A DNA stretch of 64,000 nt from contig CAMENP010000009.1 in assembly GCA_945928575.1 (NCBI GenBank), positions 24,586 through 88,585 of the forward strand, given 5' to 3'. A program made the translations under genes and the position numbers. This DNA comes from an uncultured Butyrivibrio sp. (GTDB lineage: Bacteria; Bacillota; Clostridia; Lachnospirales; Lachnospiraceae). This document shows, piece after piece, positions 42,834 to 52,358 of this stretch (its first letter is position 1; every line of letters begins with the position of its first letter). The notes under the pieces are model-generated. The model made no database searches, was not told the origin of the DNA, and saw nothing but the letters and a program-made list of their open reading frames with translations.

Positions 42834-43925
42834 ATGGAGCACATAACATATTCACAGATGCGTATACTTGAGACTGCGCAGAGCTTCAGACAGCTTAATA
42901 ATATATACGGAGAAGCCGGAAATGCCGATGATGTGGTCGGAACACAGCTTGCGGAGACAGCGAGGCTTCTTGAGGAGGCTGCCGGAGTGGGAATGCGTGC
43001 ATATACGGCAGATGCACAGACGGACAAGGTTATAAGAAAATCACTGGCAGGAATCGGAGTGCGTATAGAGTCTGTCATGCTTTATGCGATGGAGGATGGA
43101 AAAGAAGTTTTGTCGGTTATGGCGCGGAGCAGGCATAACCGGAGTGTGCATGCGGGAGAGATAACGGAATGTATGTCCAAAGCGCTCGGACGAAGGCTTG
43201 TCCTTTCAAGAGGAAGCCACAGGGTCATAACCGGACAGACCAACGAATTTGTTTTTGAAGAAGCGCCGCATTACCACACGCTTTTCGGAGTGTCATCACA
43301 CAGCAAAAATACGGGAGTTGTGTCCGGAGACAGTTATACATATATGAGCGATTTGTCGGGAAACACTTATATGGCACTTGCGGACGGAATGGGAACCGGT
43401 TCGCTTGCCAATGCTGCGAGCAGCAGTGTGATGGAACTTTTTGAACAATTTGCACAGACCGGATTTGGAGATGTAAATGCGGTACGCCTTATTAATCTTG
43501 CTTTTGCATCCCACGGGGATGATACCCCTGTTACCATAGACTGCGTCAGGACTAATCTGGTGAATGGCGTATGCCGTCTGGTCAAGATGGGTGCGGCATC
43601 GACTTTTATTAAAAACACCGAAGGAGTGCGCATAATTAAACCGTCATCGCTTCCGGCAGGGGTGCTTGAAGATGCAAGACCGGATGTTACCGAATTTGAC
43701 CTTGGTGAATGGCAGTACATATATATGTTCAGCGACGGAGTGGCTGATGCACTTCCGTTCTATGATAAAGAAGGCCGGCTGGCCGGAATGATAGATGCGA
43801 TCCCTTGCGGCAATCCCCAGCTCATGGCGGACAGTCTTATGGAAGATGTCATGTTTTATCTGGACGGAAATTGCAAGGATGACATGACGATACTCGTAAT
43901 GGGCGTGTGGAAAAGTAAGTCTTGA
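42834..43925 (+). CDS. spoIIE: SpoIIE-like PP2C phosphatase without the membrane domain
   Basis: A 363-residue protein matching the regulatory and PP2C parts of SpoIIE. Residues 10-130 correspond to the regulatory region, and the PP2C motifs are GVVSGDSYTY, LADGMGTG, MFSDGVADAL and DDMTILVM, with all metal-binding aspartates present. SpoIIE dephosphorylates SpoIIAA to start sigma-F activity in the forespore. The usual ten membrane helices are missing and cannot lie upstream, which is promoter and terminator. AAGGGG precedes the ATG. Gene order before tilS is the standard place for spoIIE. Confidence 0.85.
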   Translation: MEHITYSQMRILETAQSFRQLNNIYGEAGNADDVVGTQLAETARLLEEAAGVGMRAYTADAQTDKVIRKSLAGIGVRIESVMLYAMEDGKEVLSVMARSRHNRSVHAGEITECMSKALGRRLVLSRGSHRVITGQTNEFVFEEAPHYHTLFGVSSHSKNTGVVSGDSYTYMSDLSGNTYMALADGMGTGSLANAASSSVMELFEQFAQTGFGDVNAVRLINLAFASHGDDTPVTIDCVRTNLVNGVCRLVKMGAASTFIKNTEGVRIIKPSSLPAGVLEDARPDVTEFDLGEWQYIYMFSDGVADALPFYDKEGRLAGMIDAIPCGNPQLMADSLMEDVMFYLDGNCKDDMTILVMGVWKSKS

Positions 43926-43992
43926 CTTATTTTGTAAATGTGGATTAAACTTAAAGAAATTATTATTAAAACGGCGGACATGAATTCGGGAT

Positions 43993-45387
43993 ATGTATGA
44001 TAAAATAGTAAGATATATGGCTAAAAACAGAATGCTTGAGGGTAAGACCGGTGTGGTTGTTGGTTTGTCGGGAGGCGCCGATTCGGTCTGCCTTTTTCTG
44101 GTATTGCAAAGATATTGTTCGGAAAAAGGCATTGCGCTTAAAGCTGTACATGTACACCATGGCATACGGGGCGAAGAGGCGGACAGGGATATGAATTACT
44201 GCAAAGAACTTTGTACAAAATATAATGTCCCGGCAATCGTGTATGAATATGATGTTCCCGGATATGCGGCAGAACACGGAATCGGAAGTGAAGAAGCGGG
44301 GAGAATATTAAGGTATCAGGCTTTTGAACAGGAAAGACTTAAGATGGGAGATAATGCCGTTATTGCGGTGGCACACCATATGAATGACCTTGCCGAGACT
44401 GTTTTGTTTAATATATGCCGCGGCAGCGGGATTAAGGGCGTCCGCGGAATATTGCCTGTGCGTGGGAATATTATAAGACCGCTGCTATGCTGCGAAAGAA
44501 GCGAAATAGAAGCTTTTCTTCGCGACAATAATATCATATATTGCACCGATAGTACCAACAACGGAACAGATTACACGCGCAACAGAATAAGAAATGAAGT
44601 CATTCCGTACCTGCAGCAGAATATCAACCCGCAGACGGTTGCCAATATTGCGTCACTTGCAGAAAATGCCGCACTTGCGGAAGAATATCTTGCAAAACAG
44701 ACAGCAGAATGTATGGCCGTTATGGTGACGGAGTGTGATGGAGGATGCCTGATAAGTTCTGCCGGGGAAACGGATGAATATATGCTCGGACGCATAATAC
44801 GAAACGTAATAAGCAGGCTGCTCGGTTCGCTCAAGGATATCGGAGAGACCCATGTGAACGGTGTGATTGCTCTGGCAGAAGGCAGGAGCGGAAGACGTTT
44901 TGATATTTCAAAGGGGTTGTATGCTGTTAAAAATACCGATGGAATATATATCGGGTTTGATAATGACAAGAATTCAGGAACGGTAGCAGAACCGGTTTAT
45001 GTTAATCCGCCGTGCAACGGCGTAATATATAACGAGCAGACTTTTGATTTTGAAACCGTACCGGCCGATAAAATACAAAAAATATCAAATGAACTGTATA
45101 CGAAATGCTTTGATTATGATAAAATAAAGTTTGGCTTGTGCCTCAGGGGAAGAATGCCGGGCGACAGACTGGTTATTGATGACGCAGGGCACCATAAAAG
45201 TCTGAAACAATATTTTATAGATGCCGGGATTCCGGCAAGGAAGAGAGATGGCATCTGCCTGCTGGCTGACGGAAATGATATAGTCTGGGTTGTCGGCGGA
45301 CGGATAAGCGCAGAATATAAGATTACGGAAGATACGGTTAATGTACTGACGGTAAGATGTGGAGGAACTGAACATGCAGAGAATTGA
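43993..45387 (+). CDS. tilS: tRNA(Ile)-lysidine synthetase
   Basis: A 464-residue PP-loop enzyme that makes lysidine at C34 of the AUA-reading tRNA(Ile). The P-loop VVGLSGGADSVCLF, VHVHHGIRGEEADRD and HHMNDLAETVLFNICRGSG are family motifs. The C-terminal domain ends with RGRMPGDRLVIDDAGHHKSL and IWVVGGRISAEYKI-like DIVWVVGGR. No strong ribosome site precedes the ATG at 43993. The end overlaps the hpt start by 14 bases. Confidence 0.92.
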   Translation: MYDKIVRYMAKNRMLEGKTGVVVGLSGGADSVCLFLVLQRYCSEKGIALKAVHVHHGIRGEEADRDMNYCKELCTKYNVPAIVYEYDVPGYAAEHGIGSEEAGRILRYQAFEQERLKMGDNAVIAVAHHMNDLAETVLFNICRGSGIKGVRGILPVRGNIIRPLLCCERSEIEAFLRDNNIIYCTDSTNNGTDYTRNRIRNEVIPYLQQNINPQTVANIASLAENAALAEEYLAKQTAECMAVMVTECDGGCLISSAGETDEYMLGRIIRNVISRLLGSLKDIGETHVNGVIALAEGRSGRRFDISKGLYAVKNTDGIYIGFDNDKNSGTVAEPVYVNPPCNGVIYNEQTFDFETVPADKIQKISNELYTKCFDYDKIKFGLCLRGRMPGDRLVIDDAGHHKSLKQYFIDAGIPARKRDGICLLADGNDIVWVVGGRISAEYKITEDTVNVLTVRCGGTEHAEN

Positions 45388-45898
45388 AGTACTGTTTACG
45401 GAAGAAGAGGTAAACAAAAGAATAGCACAGATAGGTGCACAGATAAGTAAAGATTATGAAGGAAAGAGCATTCATATGATATGCGTTCTTAAAGGTGGAG
45501 CACCTTTTATGTGTGAACTTGCCAAGAGAATAACATGCGATGTATCGCTTGATTTTATGTCCGTGTCAAGCTATGGCAGCGACACGAAGTCGAGCGGAAT
45601 AGTTAAGATAGTTAAAGACCTTGATGAGCCGCTTGAAGACAAGGATGTACTTATCGTAGAAGATATCATTGACTCCGGCAGGACATTGAGCCACCTTCTT
45701 GAAATCTTCAGAAAGAGAAATCCTAAGAGCATTAAATTATGCACACTTCTTGATAAACCGGACAGACGTGTTGTCGATGATGTGAATGTTGATTATGTCG
45801 GATTTCAGATACCGGACGAGTTCGTTGTAGGATACGGACTTGACTACGACCAGAAATACAGGAATCTTCCATACATCGGTGTGGTTAAATTTGACTAG
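45374..45898 (+). CDS. hpt: Hypoxanthine phosphoribosyltransferase
   Basis: A 174-residue purine-salvage enzyme. VLKGGAPFMCELAKRI, SVSSYGSDTKSSG, the PRPP loop VLIVEDIIDSGRTL, and the C-terminal VGYGLDYDQKYRNLPYIGV are standard. ATG at 45374 follows GGAGG; a GTG five codons earlier overlaps that site. It overlaps the end of tilS and precedes ftsH by 15 bases, the usual order in Firmicutes. Confidence 0.96.
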   Translation: MQRIEVLFTEEEVNKRIAQIGAQISKDYEGKSIHMICVLKGGAPFMCELAKRITCDVSLDFMSVSSYGSDTKSSGIVKIVKDLDEPLEDKDVLIVEDIIDSGRTLSHLLEIFRKRNPKSIKLCTLLDKPDRRVVDDVNVDYVGFQIPDEFVVGYGLDYDQKYRNLPYIGVVKFD

Positions 45899-45913
45899 GG
45901 AGGATAAGCAGAC

Positions 45914-47779
45914 GTGGAAAACAGAAAATCACGGGGCGGCGGATTTATATTTTATATAATTCTGATCGCGATCATATTTGTAGTAGTTTTTGCCATAAGA
46001 CAGAATGGCAAGAATGCTGTTAATTATACCTATGAGGGCTTTGTGAATGACCTTGCGGACGGTAAGGTCAAAGATGTCACGATAAGCCAGAACCAGGAGG
46101 TCCCGACAGGTAAGATAACAGTAAAACTTACTGATGACAGCAGGAAAAATGCATACGTAAACGATGTCGATGCGGTTGAGACAGCTATTATAACATACAA
46201 CAAGACTGCCAAAGATGATGCCGTTGTCACCTATAAACAGGGTGATGTACAGCGTGACAGCGTATTTCTCACAACGATACTTCCGTTTATAATTGTTGCG
46301 GCAGTTATCATATTCATATTTGTATTTATGAACAGGCAGGCGGCAGCCGGCGGGGGCGGTAATGCCAAAATGATGAATTTCGGCAAGAGCCGTGCCAAGA
46401 TGATGGATCCGAATGCGGCCAAAGTTACATTCAAACAGGTTGCGGGATTAAGCGAAGAAAAGGAAGAACTTGAAGAGATAGTGGACTTCCTTAAGAATCC
46501 TAAGAAATATACGGATCTTGGTGCCAGGATCCCTAAGGGCGTTATTCTTGTAGGCCCTCCGGGAACAGGTAAGACACTTCTTGCCAAAGCGGTTGCGGGC
46601 GAAGCGGGCGTACCGTTCTTCAGCATTTCCGGTTCGGATTTCGTGGAAATGTTTGTCGGTGTCGGTGCATCAAGAGTCAGGGATTTGTTTGAAGAGGCCA
46701 AGAAAAACGCTCCTTGTATCGTATTTATCGATGAAATTGACGCTGTTGCCAGACGCAGAGGAACCGGAATGGGCGGCGGACATGACGAGAGAGAGCAGAC
46801 ACTTAACCAGATGCTTGTCGAGATGGACGGATTTGGCGTGAATGCGGGAATAATTGTAATGGCGGCCACCAACAGAGTTGATATCCTCGATCCGGCTATT
46901 TTGAGACCGGGCCGTTTTGACCGTAAGGTCGTTGTCGGAAGACCGGATGTTAAGGGAAGAGAAGAAATCCTTAACGTGCACGTCAAAGGCAAACCGATCG
47001 GCGATGATGTTGACCTTAAGACCATTGCACAGACCACTGCCGGATTTACCGGTGCGGATCTTGAAAACCTCATGAATGAAGCGGCAATACTTGCGGCTAA
47101 GAAGAATGAGGCATATATTACACAGGCTGACATTGATAAATCATTTGTCAAAGTCGGAATCGGCGCAGAGAAGAAGAGTAAAGTCATCTCTGACAAAGAA
47201 AAGAGAATTACGGCATATCATGAAGCAGGACATGCGATACTGTTCCACGTTCTGCCGGATGTCGGACCTGTCCATACAATATCGATCATTCCTACCGGTA
47301 CAGGTGCTGCGGGATATACGATGCCTCTTCCTGAGAAGGATGAAATGTTCAACACCAAAGGCAAAATGCTTCAGGAAATTGTTGTCGGACTCGGAGGACG
47401 TGTTGCCGAAGAACTTATATTTGATGATGTCACAACAGGTGCATCACAGGATATCAAGCAGGCTACCGCACTTGCAAGGGCGATGGTTACCAAATACGGA
47501 TTCTCCGATAAAGTCGGACTTGTAAACTACGGAAGCGATGAAGATGAGGTATTTATCGGACGGGATCTTGCGCATACACGCTCATATGGCGAGAATGTCG
47601 CAACGGTTATTGATGAAGAGGTTAAGAGCATAATAGATGAGTGCTACGCCAAGGCCAGAAAGATCATCAATGACAACAGAGATGTTCTTGATGCATGTGC
47701 CAAACTTCTTCTTGACAAAGAGAAAGTTACAAGAGAAGAGTTTGAAGCTCTTTTCAACAAGCCGGAGATATTAATCTAA
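45914..47779 (+). CDS. ftsH: ATP-dependent zinc metalloprotease FtsH
   Basis: A 621-residue membrane protease. Two membrane helices (about residues 12-30 and 115-138) flank an extracytoplasmic domain. The AAA module has Walker A GPPGTGKT, Walker [10 protein letters not shown] and the [20 protein letters not shown]. The zinc site is His436-Glu-Ala-Gly-His440. It removes misassembled membrane proteins and regulatory proteins. The start is GTG at 45914 after GGGAGG. It ends the conserved block and is followed by a 274-base gene-free stretch. Confidence 0.97.
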   Translation: MENRKSRGGGFIFYIILIAIIFVVVFAIRQNGKNAVNYTYEGFVNDLADGKVKDVTISQNQEVPTGKITVKLTDDSRKNAYVNDVDAVETAIITYNKTAKDDAVVTYKQGDVQRDSVFLTTILPFIIVAAVIIFIFVFMNRQAAAGGGGNAKMMNFGKSRAKMMDPNAAKVTFKQVAGLSEEKEELEEIVDFLKNPKKYTDLGARIPKGVILVGPPGTGKTLLAKAVAGEAGVPFFSISGSDFVEMFVGVGASRVRDLFEEAKKNAPCIVFIDEIDAVARRRGTGMGGGHDEREQTLNQMLVEMDGFGVNAGIIVMAATNRVDILDPAILRPGRFDRKVVVGRPDVKGREEILNVHVKGKPIGDDVDLKTIAQTTAGFTGADLENLMNEAAILAAKKNEAYITQADIDKSFVKVGIGAEKKSKVISDKEKRITAYHEAGHAILFHVLPDVGPVHTISIIPTGTGAAGYTMPLPEKDEMFNTKGKMLQEIVVGLGGRVAEELIFDDVTTGASQDIKQATALARAMVTKYGFSDKVGLVNYGSDEDEVFIGRDLAHTRSYGENVATVIDEEVKSIIDECYAKARKIINDNRDVLDACAKLLLDKEKVTREEFEALFNKPEILI

Positions 47780-47923
47780 TGTACAAAATGCACAAAAATA
47801 AATTTTAAATTTGTGCAAGTTTGTGCACACTTATATGGGGCCTATTGCTATACTTACACTGTAACCCCCCAATACATTATATATAGTTTTACTACACCCC
47901 ATAAGAAACGAAATACCTTCTCC

Positions 47924-47960
47924 AAAGAGGACAGCCGTCGGAAGCTGTCCTCTTTACTTT
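47924..47960 (+). terminator. Terminator-like hairpin after ftsH
   Basis: AAAGAGGACAGC (47924-47935) pairs with GCTGTCCTCTTT (47944-47955), a perfect 12-bp stem, followed by ACTTTAT. It lies 145 bases after ftsH. The rest of 47780-48053 holds only the GH13 promoter. Confidence 0.65.
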
Positions 47961-47987
47961 ATATGGAAAAGCAGGGGGAAGTCCTGC

Positions 47988-48016
47988 TTGCAAGAAACGC
48001 TGTCAGGCGGTATAAT
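47988..48016 (+). promoter_or_regulatory. Sigma-A promoter of the GH13 gene
   Basis: TTGCAA (47988-47993), 17-base spacer, TATAAT (48011-48016), 38 bases before the ATG. The -35 box overlaps a small AAGCAGG/CCTGCTT hairpin. Confidence 0.65.
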
Positions 48017-48053
48017 AGTATAAATTGGTGTTTTACGGAGCTGGATAGGAATA

Positions 48054-50159
48054 ATGGAAATCAGAAAGAATTTTGACGACATGCCGTCGTTTGAGAAAAA
48101 TTGGATATATTTGTCTAATATGAAACCGGTTCTTAACTCAAGAGGACTTTTTCATGATACGACAGAGCATTTTGTTACACCGTGTGAACCGGATAAGAAT
48201 TCGGATGTTGAATTAAGATTCCGCACGCTTAAATATAATGTCGAGACGGTTGATGTTATTGTGAACGGGTCGTTGCGTCACATGGAGAAGACCCACTGCG
48301 ATAACAGATTTGATTATTATACAGTGACCATTCACATCGGAGAAGAACCGCTTAATTATTATTTTGAGGTGCGCTCCGGTAAGACAACTGTATTTTATAC
48401 ACAGCTCGGAGCACATACGGATCTGAACCAGTATTATAACTTTGTGATATATCCGGGATTCAAGACACCGGAATGGATGAGGGGCGCCGTTATATACCAG
48501 ATATATACGGACAGATTTTTTAACGGTGATACATCCAATGATGTTGTTGACCGTGAGTATTCCTATATCGGCGATTACGTCAATCATGTAACCAACTGGA
48601 GTAAATACCCGGCGACTATGGGCGTCAGGGAATTTTACGGCGGCGACCTTGAAGGCGTTATGCAGAAACTTGATTATCTTGCGGGACTCGGAATACAGTG
48701 CATATATTTTAACCCGCTTTTCGTATCACCGTCCAATCACAAATACGATATTCAGGATTATGACCATATAGATCCTCATTTCGGCAAGATTGTCGATGAC
48801 GGAGGAGAAGCGCTGCCGGAAGGCGTGTACGATAATACACAGGCATCGCGATATATCAAGAGAGTGACCAGCCTTGCTAATCTTGAAGCCAGCAACCAGC
48901 TTTTTGCACAGCTGGTGGATGAGGCACATAAGCGCGGAATAAAGGTGATAATAGACGGAGTGTTCAATCACTGCGGTTCATTCAATAAATGGCTTGATAA
49001 GGAACGTATTTATGAAGGAAGCTCGGATTTCGAGAAGGGCGCATATGTGTCTGCGGACAGCCCTTACAGGGATTTCTTCCAGTTTAACGATCCGAACAGA
49101 TGGCCTTACAATAACACTTACAACGGCTGGTGGGGACATGACACTCTCCCTAAACTTAATTACGAAGGCTCTGAGAAACTTGAACAATATATTCTTGATA
49201 TAGGACGCAAATGGGTATCTCCGCCGTATAATGTGGACGGTTGGAGACTTGATGTGGCCGCGGATCTCGGATTCAGTGAGGACTATAACCATCGTTTCTG
49301 GAAAAAATTCAGAAACGCGGTCAAAGAGGCGAACCCGAATGCGGTAATTCTCGCCGAGCATTACGGCGATTGTAATTCATGGCTTCATGGTGACGAATGG
49401 GATACGATCATGAATTATGACGCATTTATGGAACCGATAACGTGGTTCCTTACCGGAATGGAGAAGCATAGTGATTCATACGATGGCAATAAGGTCGGCA
49501 ATCCGTCATATTTCTTTGATGCGGCCAGACATAATATGTCAAGGATGGGCGGTTCTCCGGTAAGAATTTCCATGAATGAACTTTCCAACCACGATCATTC
49601 GAGATTCCTTACGAGAACGAACAGAACTGTCGGCCGGACGGAGTCAAGAGGACCTAAGGCAGCCGAAGAGAATGTCAATAAGGCTGTATTTATGGAAGCT
49701 GTAATCGTACAGATGTCATGGCCGGGGGCGCCTACGGTATATTACGGAGATGAAGCCGGAGTGTGCGGATGGACAGATCCGGACAACAGACGTACCTATC
49801 CATGGGGCAATGAAGATATGCAGCTTGTTGATTTCCACAGGGATGTCATCAGGGTTCACAGAAATTGCAAAGCTCTCATGACAGGCTCATACAAGAGCCT
49901 TTACGGAGATTATAATATAATATCATACGGAAGATTTACCGCTGACAGTAAGGCAGTCACGATCATTAATAATAATGACAGTGAACGTACTGTTGTCATA
50001 GATGTATGGGAATGCGGACTTAATGACGGTGATATCATGAAAGCAGCAATTGTCAGCGATAACAGCGGATACAGAACCGATGCCGGCGAATATGAAGTAG
50101 TATCCGGAAAGATAAAGGTAACGCTCAATGCCTTATCGGGAATGATACTTGTTAAATAA
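48054..50159 (+). CDS. Glycoside hydrolase family 13 enzyme (neopullulanase or alpha-amylase type)
   Basis: A 701-residue cytoplasmic enzyme with no signal peptide. Residues 20-125 are a beta domain like the N-terminal modules of neopullulanases. The catalytic barrel follows: QIYTDRFFNGD, DGVFNHCG, DGWRLDVAADL with the nucleophile Asp, VILAEHYGD with the acid/base Glu, and NELSNHDHSRFL with the transition-state Asp. The C-terminal beta domain starts near 640. It would hydrolyse imported malto-oligosaccharides. The ATG is set by AGGA and GGAG weak sites. It is a single gene next to a TetR regulator. Confidence 0.88.
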   Translation: MEIRKNFDDMPSFEKNWIYLSNMKPVLNSRGLFHDTTEHFVTPCEPDKNSDVELRFRTLKYNVETVDVIVNGSLRHMEKTHCDNRFDYYTVTIHIGEEPLNYYFEVRSGKTTVFYTQLGAHTDLNQYYNFVIYPGFKTPEWMRGAVIYQIYTDRFFNGDTSNDVVDREYSYIGDYVNHVTNWSKYPATMGVREFYGGDLEGVMQKLDYLAGLGIQCIYFNPLFVSPSNHKYDIQDYDHIDPHFGKIVDDGGEALPEGVYDNTQASRYIKRVTSLANLEASNQLFAQLVDEAHKRGIKVIIDGVFNHCGSFNKWLDKERIYEGSSDFEKGAYVSADSPYRDFFQFNDPNRWPYNNTYNGWWGHDTLPKLNYEGSEKLEQYILDIGRKWVSPPYNVDGWRLDVAADLGFSEDYNHRFWKKFRNAVKEANPNAVILAEHYGDCNSWLHGDEWDTIMNYDAFMEPITWFLTGMEKHSDSYDGNKVGNPSYFFDAARHNMSRMGGSPVRISMNELSNHDHSRFLTRTNRTVGRTESRGPKAAEENVNKAVFMEAVIVQMSWPGAPTVYYGDEAGVCGWTDPDNRRTYPWGNEDMQLVDFHRDVIRVHRNCKALMTGSYKSLYGDYNIISYGRFTADSKAVTIINNNDSERTVVIDVWECGLNDGDIMKAAIVSDNSGYRTDAGEYEVVSGKIKVTLNALSGMILVK

Positions 50160-50181
50160 TACATGCTCATACGGGTGATAT

Positions 50182-50739
50182 ATGGAACAGATAAAGGAAT
50201 TAACCAAGCGTCTGATAGCCAACAGTTTTAAAGAACTGATGCTGCAGATGCCGTTTGAAAAAATCACAATAAAGATGATAACTGATCACGCCAGCGTAAT
50301 CAGGCCTACTTTCTATAATCATTTTCATGATAAATATGAGCTTGTGGAATGGATCGTCAATGATGAAATTATAGATCCGGCGCGTGAAATGTTTGAACTT
50401 GGAAATATTCCTGACGGCCTTAAACACTTGTTTGAGGGATTTTGCAATGACAGGGAATACTACAGAAGGACATTTGACATTGTCGGACAGAACGGCTTTG
50501 GCGAGACTCTTATCGAATGTCTTTCAAAAATGTTTGAAGAGATTCTGGGAATGTATCCGGCACCGCCGGGTGAACCTGATTGCATACCGCTGCTTGCCAG
50601 ATATTATGCCGGTGGACTTATGACAGTGATACGTTATCTGGTATTTGATGCACCGGATATGACTGCGGAAGAAATAATGAAGCAGTATCATTACATGATT
50701 GAACACAGCATATATCAACTTATCAAAAAAGACAACTAA
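50182..50739 (+). CDS. TetR-family regulator, DhaS-like
   Basis: A 185-residue regulator with an N-terminal helix-turn-helix (KITIKMITDHASVIRPTFYNHF) and a helical ligand domain of the type found in DhaS-like TetR proteins. It starts 22 bases after the GH13 gene, so it could share that promoter. A strong terminator and an ACTACA-N12-TGTAGT inverted repeat separate it from the acyl cluster. It could control either neighbour; the repeat makes the downstream cluster plausible. Confidence 0.82.
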   Translation: MEQIKELTKRLIANSFKELMLQMPFEKITIKMITDHASVIRPTFYNHFHDKYELVEWIVNDEIIDPAREMFELGNIPDGLKHLFEGFCNDREYYRRTFDIVGQNGFGETLIECLSKMFEEILGMYPAPPGEPDCIPLLARYYAGGLMTVIRYLVFDAPDMTAEEIMKQYHYMIEHSIYQLIKKDN

Positions 50740-50740
50740 A

Positions 50741-50764
50741 ACTACAAATCGTCCAAAATGTAGT
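50741..50764 (+). promoter_or_regulatory. Inverted repeat, candidate TetR operator
   Basis: ACTACA (50741-50746), 12 bases, TGTAGT (50759-50764): a perfect 6-bp inverted repeat of TetR-operator size, just after the TetR gene and about 90 bases before the MntP-like gene. Confidence 0.4.
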
Positions 50765-50774
50765 CGCAAAATAC

Positions 50775-50816
50775 AAGACTTCAAAAATGTATATGGATTT
50801 TTGAAGTCTTTTTTTA
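50775..50816 (+). terminator. Strong terminator before the acyl cluster
   Basis: AAGACTTCAAAAA (50775-50787) pairs with TTTTTGAAGTCTT (50798-50810), followed by TTTTTT. It isolates the TetR gene from the cluster. A weak promoter (TTGAAG, 18 bases, TATAGT at 50825-50830) follows it. Confidence 0.85.
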
Positions 50817-50855
50817 TACACTTTTATAGTAAAATCTGAAAGGTAAAGGATTGCA

Positions 50856-51440
50856 ATGGAAATCGTAATGATAGTGCTCATAGGGCTTGGATTGGCATTT
50901 GACGTGTTTGCTATAGCGGTATCACAGGGTTCCGTACTCGGAAATGTTAAGGCGAGAGGAATCGTGCTTATGTGTCTTATGGTATGCGTATGGCAGGTGG
51001 TCGCACTTACAATTGGATATCTTCTGGCAGGTTTTGTGCATGTGAGTGCATTATCCGATGAAGTACGTATGGTATGGGGCATCCTTGCGGCTCTTATTTT
51101 GATAACACTCGGAGCAGTGAAACTGCTTTTTATATACCAGAAGAAGGCTATACCGGAGGTTCTCTCGGATATTGATTTTAAGAAGACCTGCGGAATTGCT
51201 TCATCGACGAGCATATATACTCTTTTTGCCGGATTTGCATGCGGACTTACGCTTCTTAACGGTGTGTATATGGGAATAATGATATGCGTGACAACGATAG
51301 CCATAGTTATAATCGGCGTATATGTCGGTTACCGCAATGGCGAACTCGATAAGAGAATATACTGGACCGGCGGGATTTTTCTTATAATAGCCGGAGTTCT
51401 CACCCTGATGGAGACGATGGGTGTCTTTATTAACGGATAG
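50856..51440 (+). CDS. MntP-like putative manganese efflux pump
   Basis: A 194-residue membrane protein with six hydrophobic helices in two repeats. The first repeat has GLAFDVFAIAVSQGS with the family Asp; the second has FAGFACGLTLLNGVY. These fit the MntP (DUF204) family that exports manganese, although the Asp of the second repeat is not evident. Its place 12 bases before a PlsC-like gene suggests it begins the acyl-cluster transcript, but its link to the pathway is unclear. A TAAAGG site precedes the ATG. Confidence 0.75.
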   Translation: MEIVMIVLIGLGLAFDVFAIAVSQGSVLGNVKARGIVLMCLMVCVWQVVALTIGYLLAGFVHVSALSDEVRMVWGILAALILITLGAVKLLFIYQKKAIPEVLSDIDFKKTCGIASSTSIYTLFAGFACGLTLLNGVYMGIMICVTTIAIVIIGVYVGYRNGELDKRIYWTGGIFLIIAGVLTLMETMGVFING

Positions 51441-51452
51441 AAGGATGGAAGA

Positions 51453-52091
51453 ATGCTTAATTTATTGCAGAAGATAGGCGCCGGAATAGGGCGTGGACTT
51501 ATGACAGCTTTTGTGTGGTTGGCTTTCAGGCCGAGAATCAGATATACGGATAAGCAGAGACGTAACCGCAGATATGACGAGCCGGTAATTTTCGTGGGTA
51601 ACCATACGAGCCATGATGACGGACTTTTGACGTCGGTTATTTTTGCACAGGCTAAGGGATGCATACTGGTTGCCAAGGACTGGTATGAGAAACCGCAGTT
51701 CAACTGGTTCCTTAAGAATAACAGATGTATTCCCATGGACCGCTACGGACTCGATACGGCATGGTTAAGACATGCGAGAGAGGCACTTAAGGCGGGACAG
51801 TCGGTAATTATATATCCGGAGGGCCGTACAGGCAAAGCGGATGAGCCGCGTGAATTTAAATCGGGATTTGTGATGCTTGCGATTATGTCCGGAGCCAAAA
51901 TAGTTCCATATGCCATTGACGGCAGATATAATATGTTTTTTGGCAGACGCCAGAGAGTGCTTATAGGCGAGCCTACCGAACTTTCCGCTGAGGGAAAGGG
52001 ACTTACTCCGAAATATCTTGAGAGCGAGAGCGAGAGGTTCAGACAGATAGTAATAGAACTTATGAATAAGACCAAAGGAGAAAAAAGATGA
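51453..52091 (+). CDS. PlsC-family lysophospholipid acyltransferase (cluster copy 1)
   Basis: A 212-residue acyltransferase with the HX4D motif in GNHTSHDDGLL and the substrate motif IYPEGRTGK, followed by FKSGFVMLAIMSGAKIVP. There is one weak hydrophobic N-terminal segment. It transfers an acyl chain from a carrier protein or CoA to a lipid. Its stop overlaps the start of an acyl carrier protein gene by four bases, implying that it may take the chain from that carrier. GGATGGAAG precedes the ATG. Confidence 0.85.
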   Translation: MLNLLQKIGAGIGRGLMTAFVWLAFRPRIRYTDKQRRNRRYDEPVIFVGNHTSHDDGLLTSVIFAQAKGCILVAKDWYEKPQFNWFLKNNRCIPMDRYGLDTAWLRHAREALKAGQSVIIYPEGRTGKADEPREFKSGFVMLAIMSGAKIVPYAIDGRYNMFFGRRQRVLIGEPTELSAEGKGLTPKYLESESERFRQIVIELMNKTKGEKR

Positions 52092-52318
52092 TTTTTGACA
52101 AACTTATTGAAATTTTTCAGAATGTTATACCGGAGGTGAACTCCGACGATATCCACGAGGACAGCCTTCTTGTTGAGGATTTGGGACTTAACTCACTTAC
52201 GATGATGCTTCTTGCGGTATCGATTGAAGATGAGTACGGAATTACATTTGATGATTCCGCTAAATTAGAGACTGTTAACGATGTAATTTCTTACATAGAA
52301 GACAAAACACAGAAATAA
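52088..52318 (+). CDS. Acyl carrier protein (cluster copy 1)
   Basis: A 76-residue acidic helical carrier. The phosphopantetheine site is Ser36 in DLGLNSLTMM, instead of the usual DSLD. Such LNS variants are common in carriers of specialised pathways. The second helix EDEYGITFDDSAKLETVNDV and the length are typical. It overlaps the PlsC-like gene (ATGA) and lies 40 bases before a patatin-like gene. The rhythm of genes suggests a carrier dedicated to the cluster. AAAGGAG precedes the ATG. Confidence 0.88.
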   Translation: MIFDKLIEIFQNVIPEVNSDDIHEDSLLVEDLGLNSLTMMLLAVSIEDEYGITFDDSAKLETVNDVISYIEDKTQK

Positions 52319-52358
52319 AAAAAGCTTAGGGATAAGCTGTACCGGGTGAGGTGATATT

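Noticed and set aside
42834..43925. spoIIE as a truncated pseudogene
   Set aside because: Start, ribosome site, promoter and all PP2C motifs are intact and the upstream space is occupied by regulatory sequence, so it looks functional.
47813..48076. Open frame of 87 codons between ftsH and the GH13 gene
   Set aside because: It has no ribosome site, runs through a terminator hairpin and the GH13 promoter, and overlaps the GH13 start.
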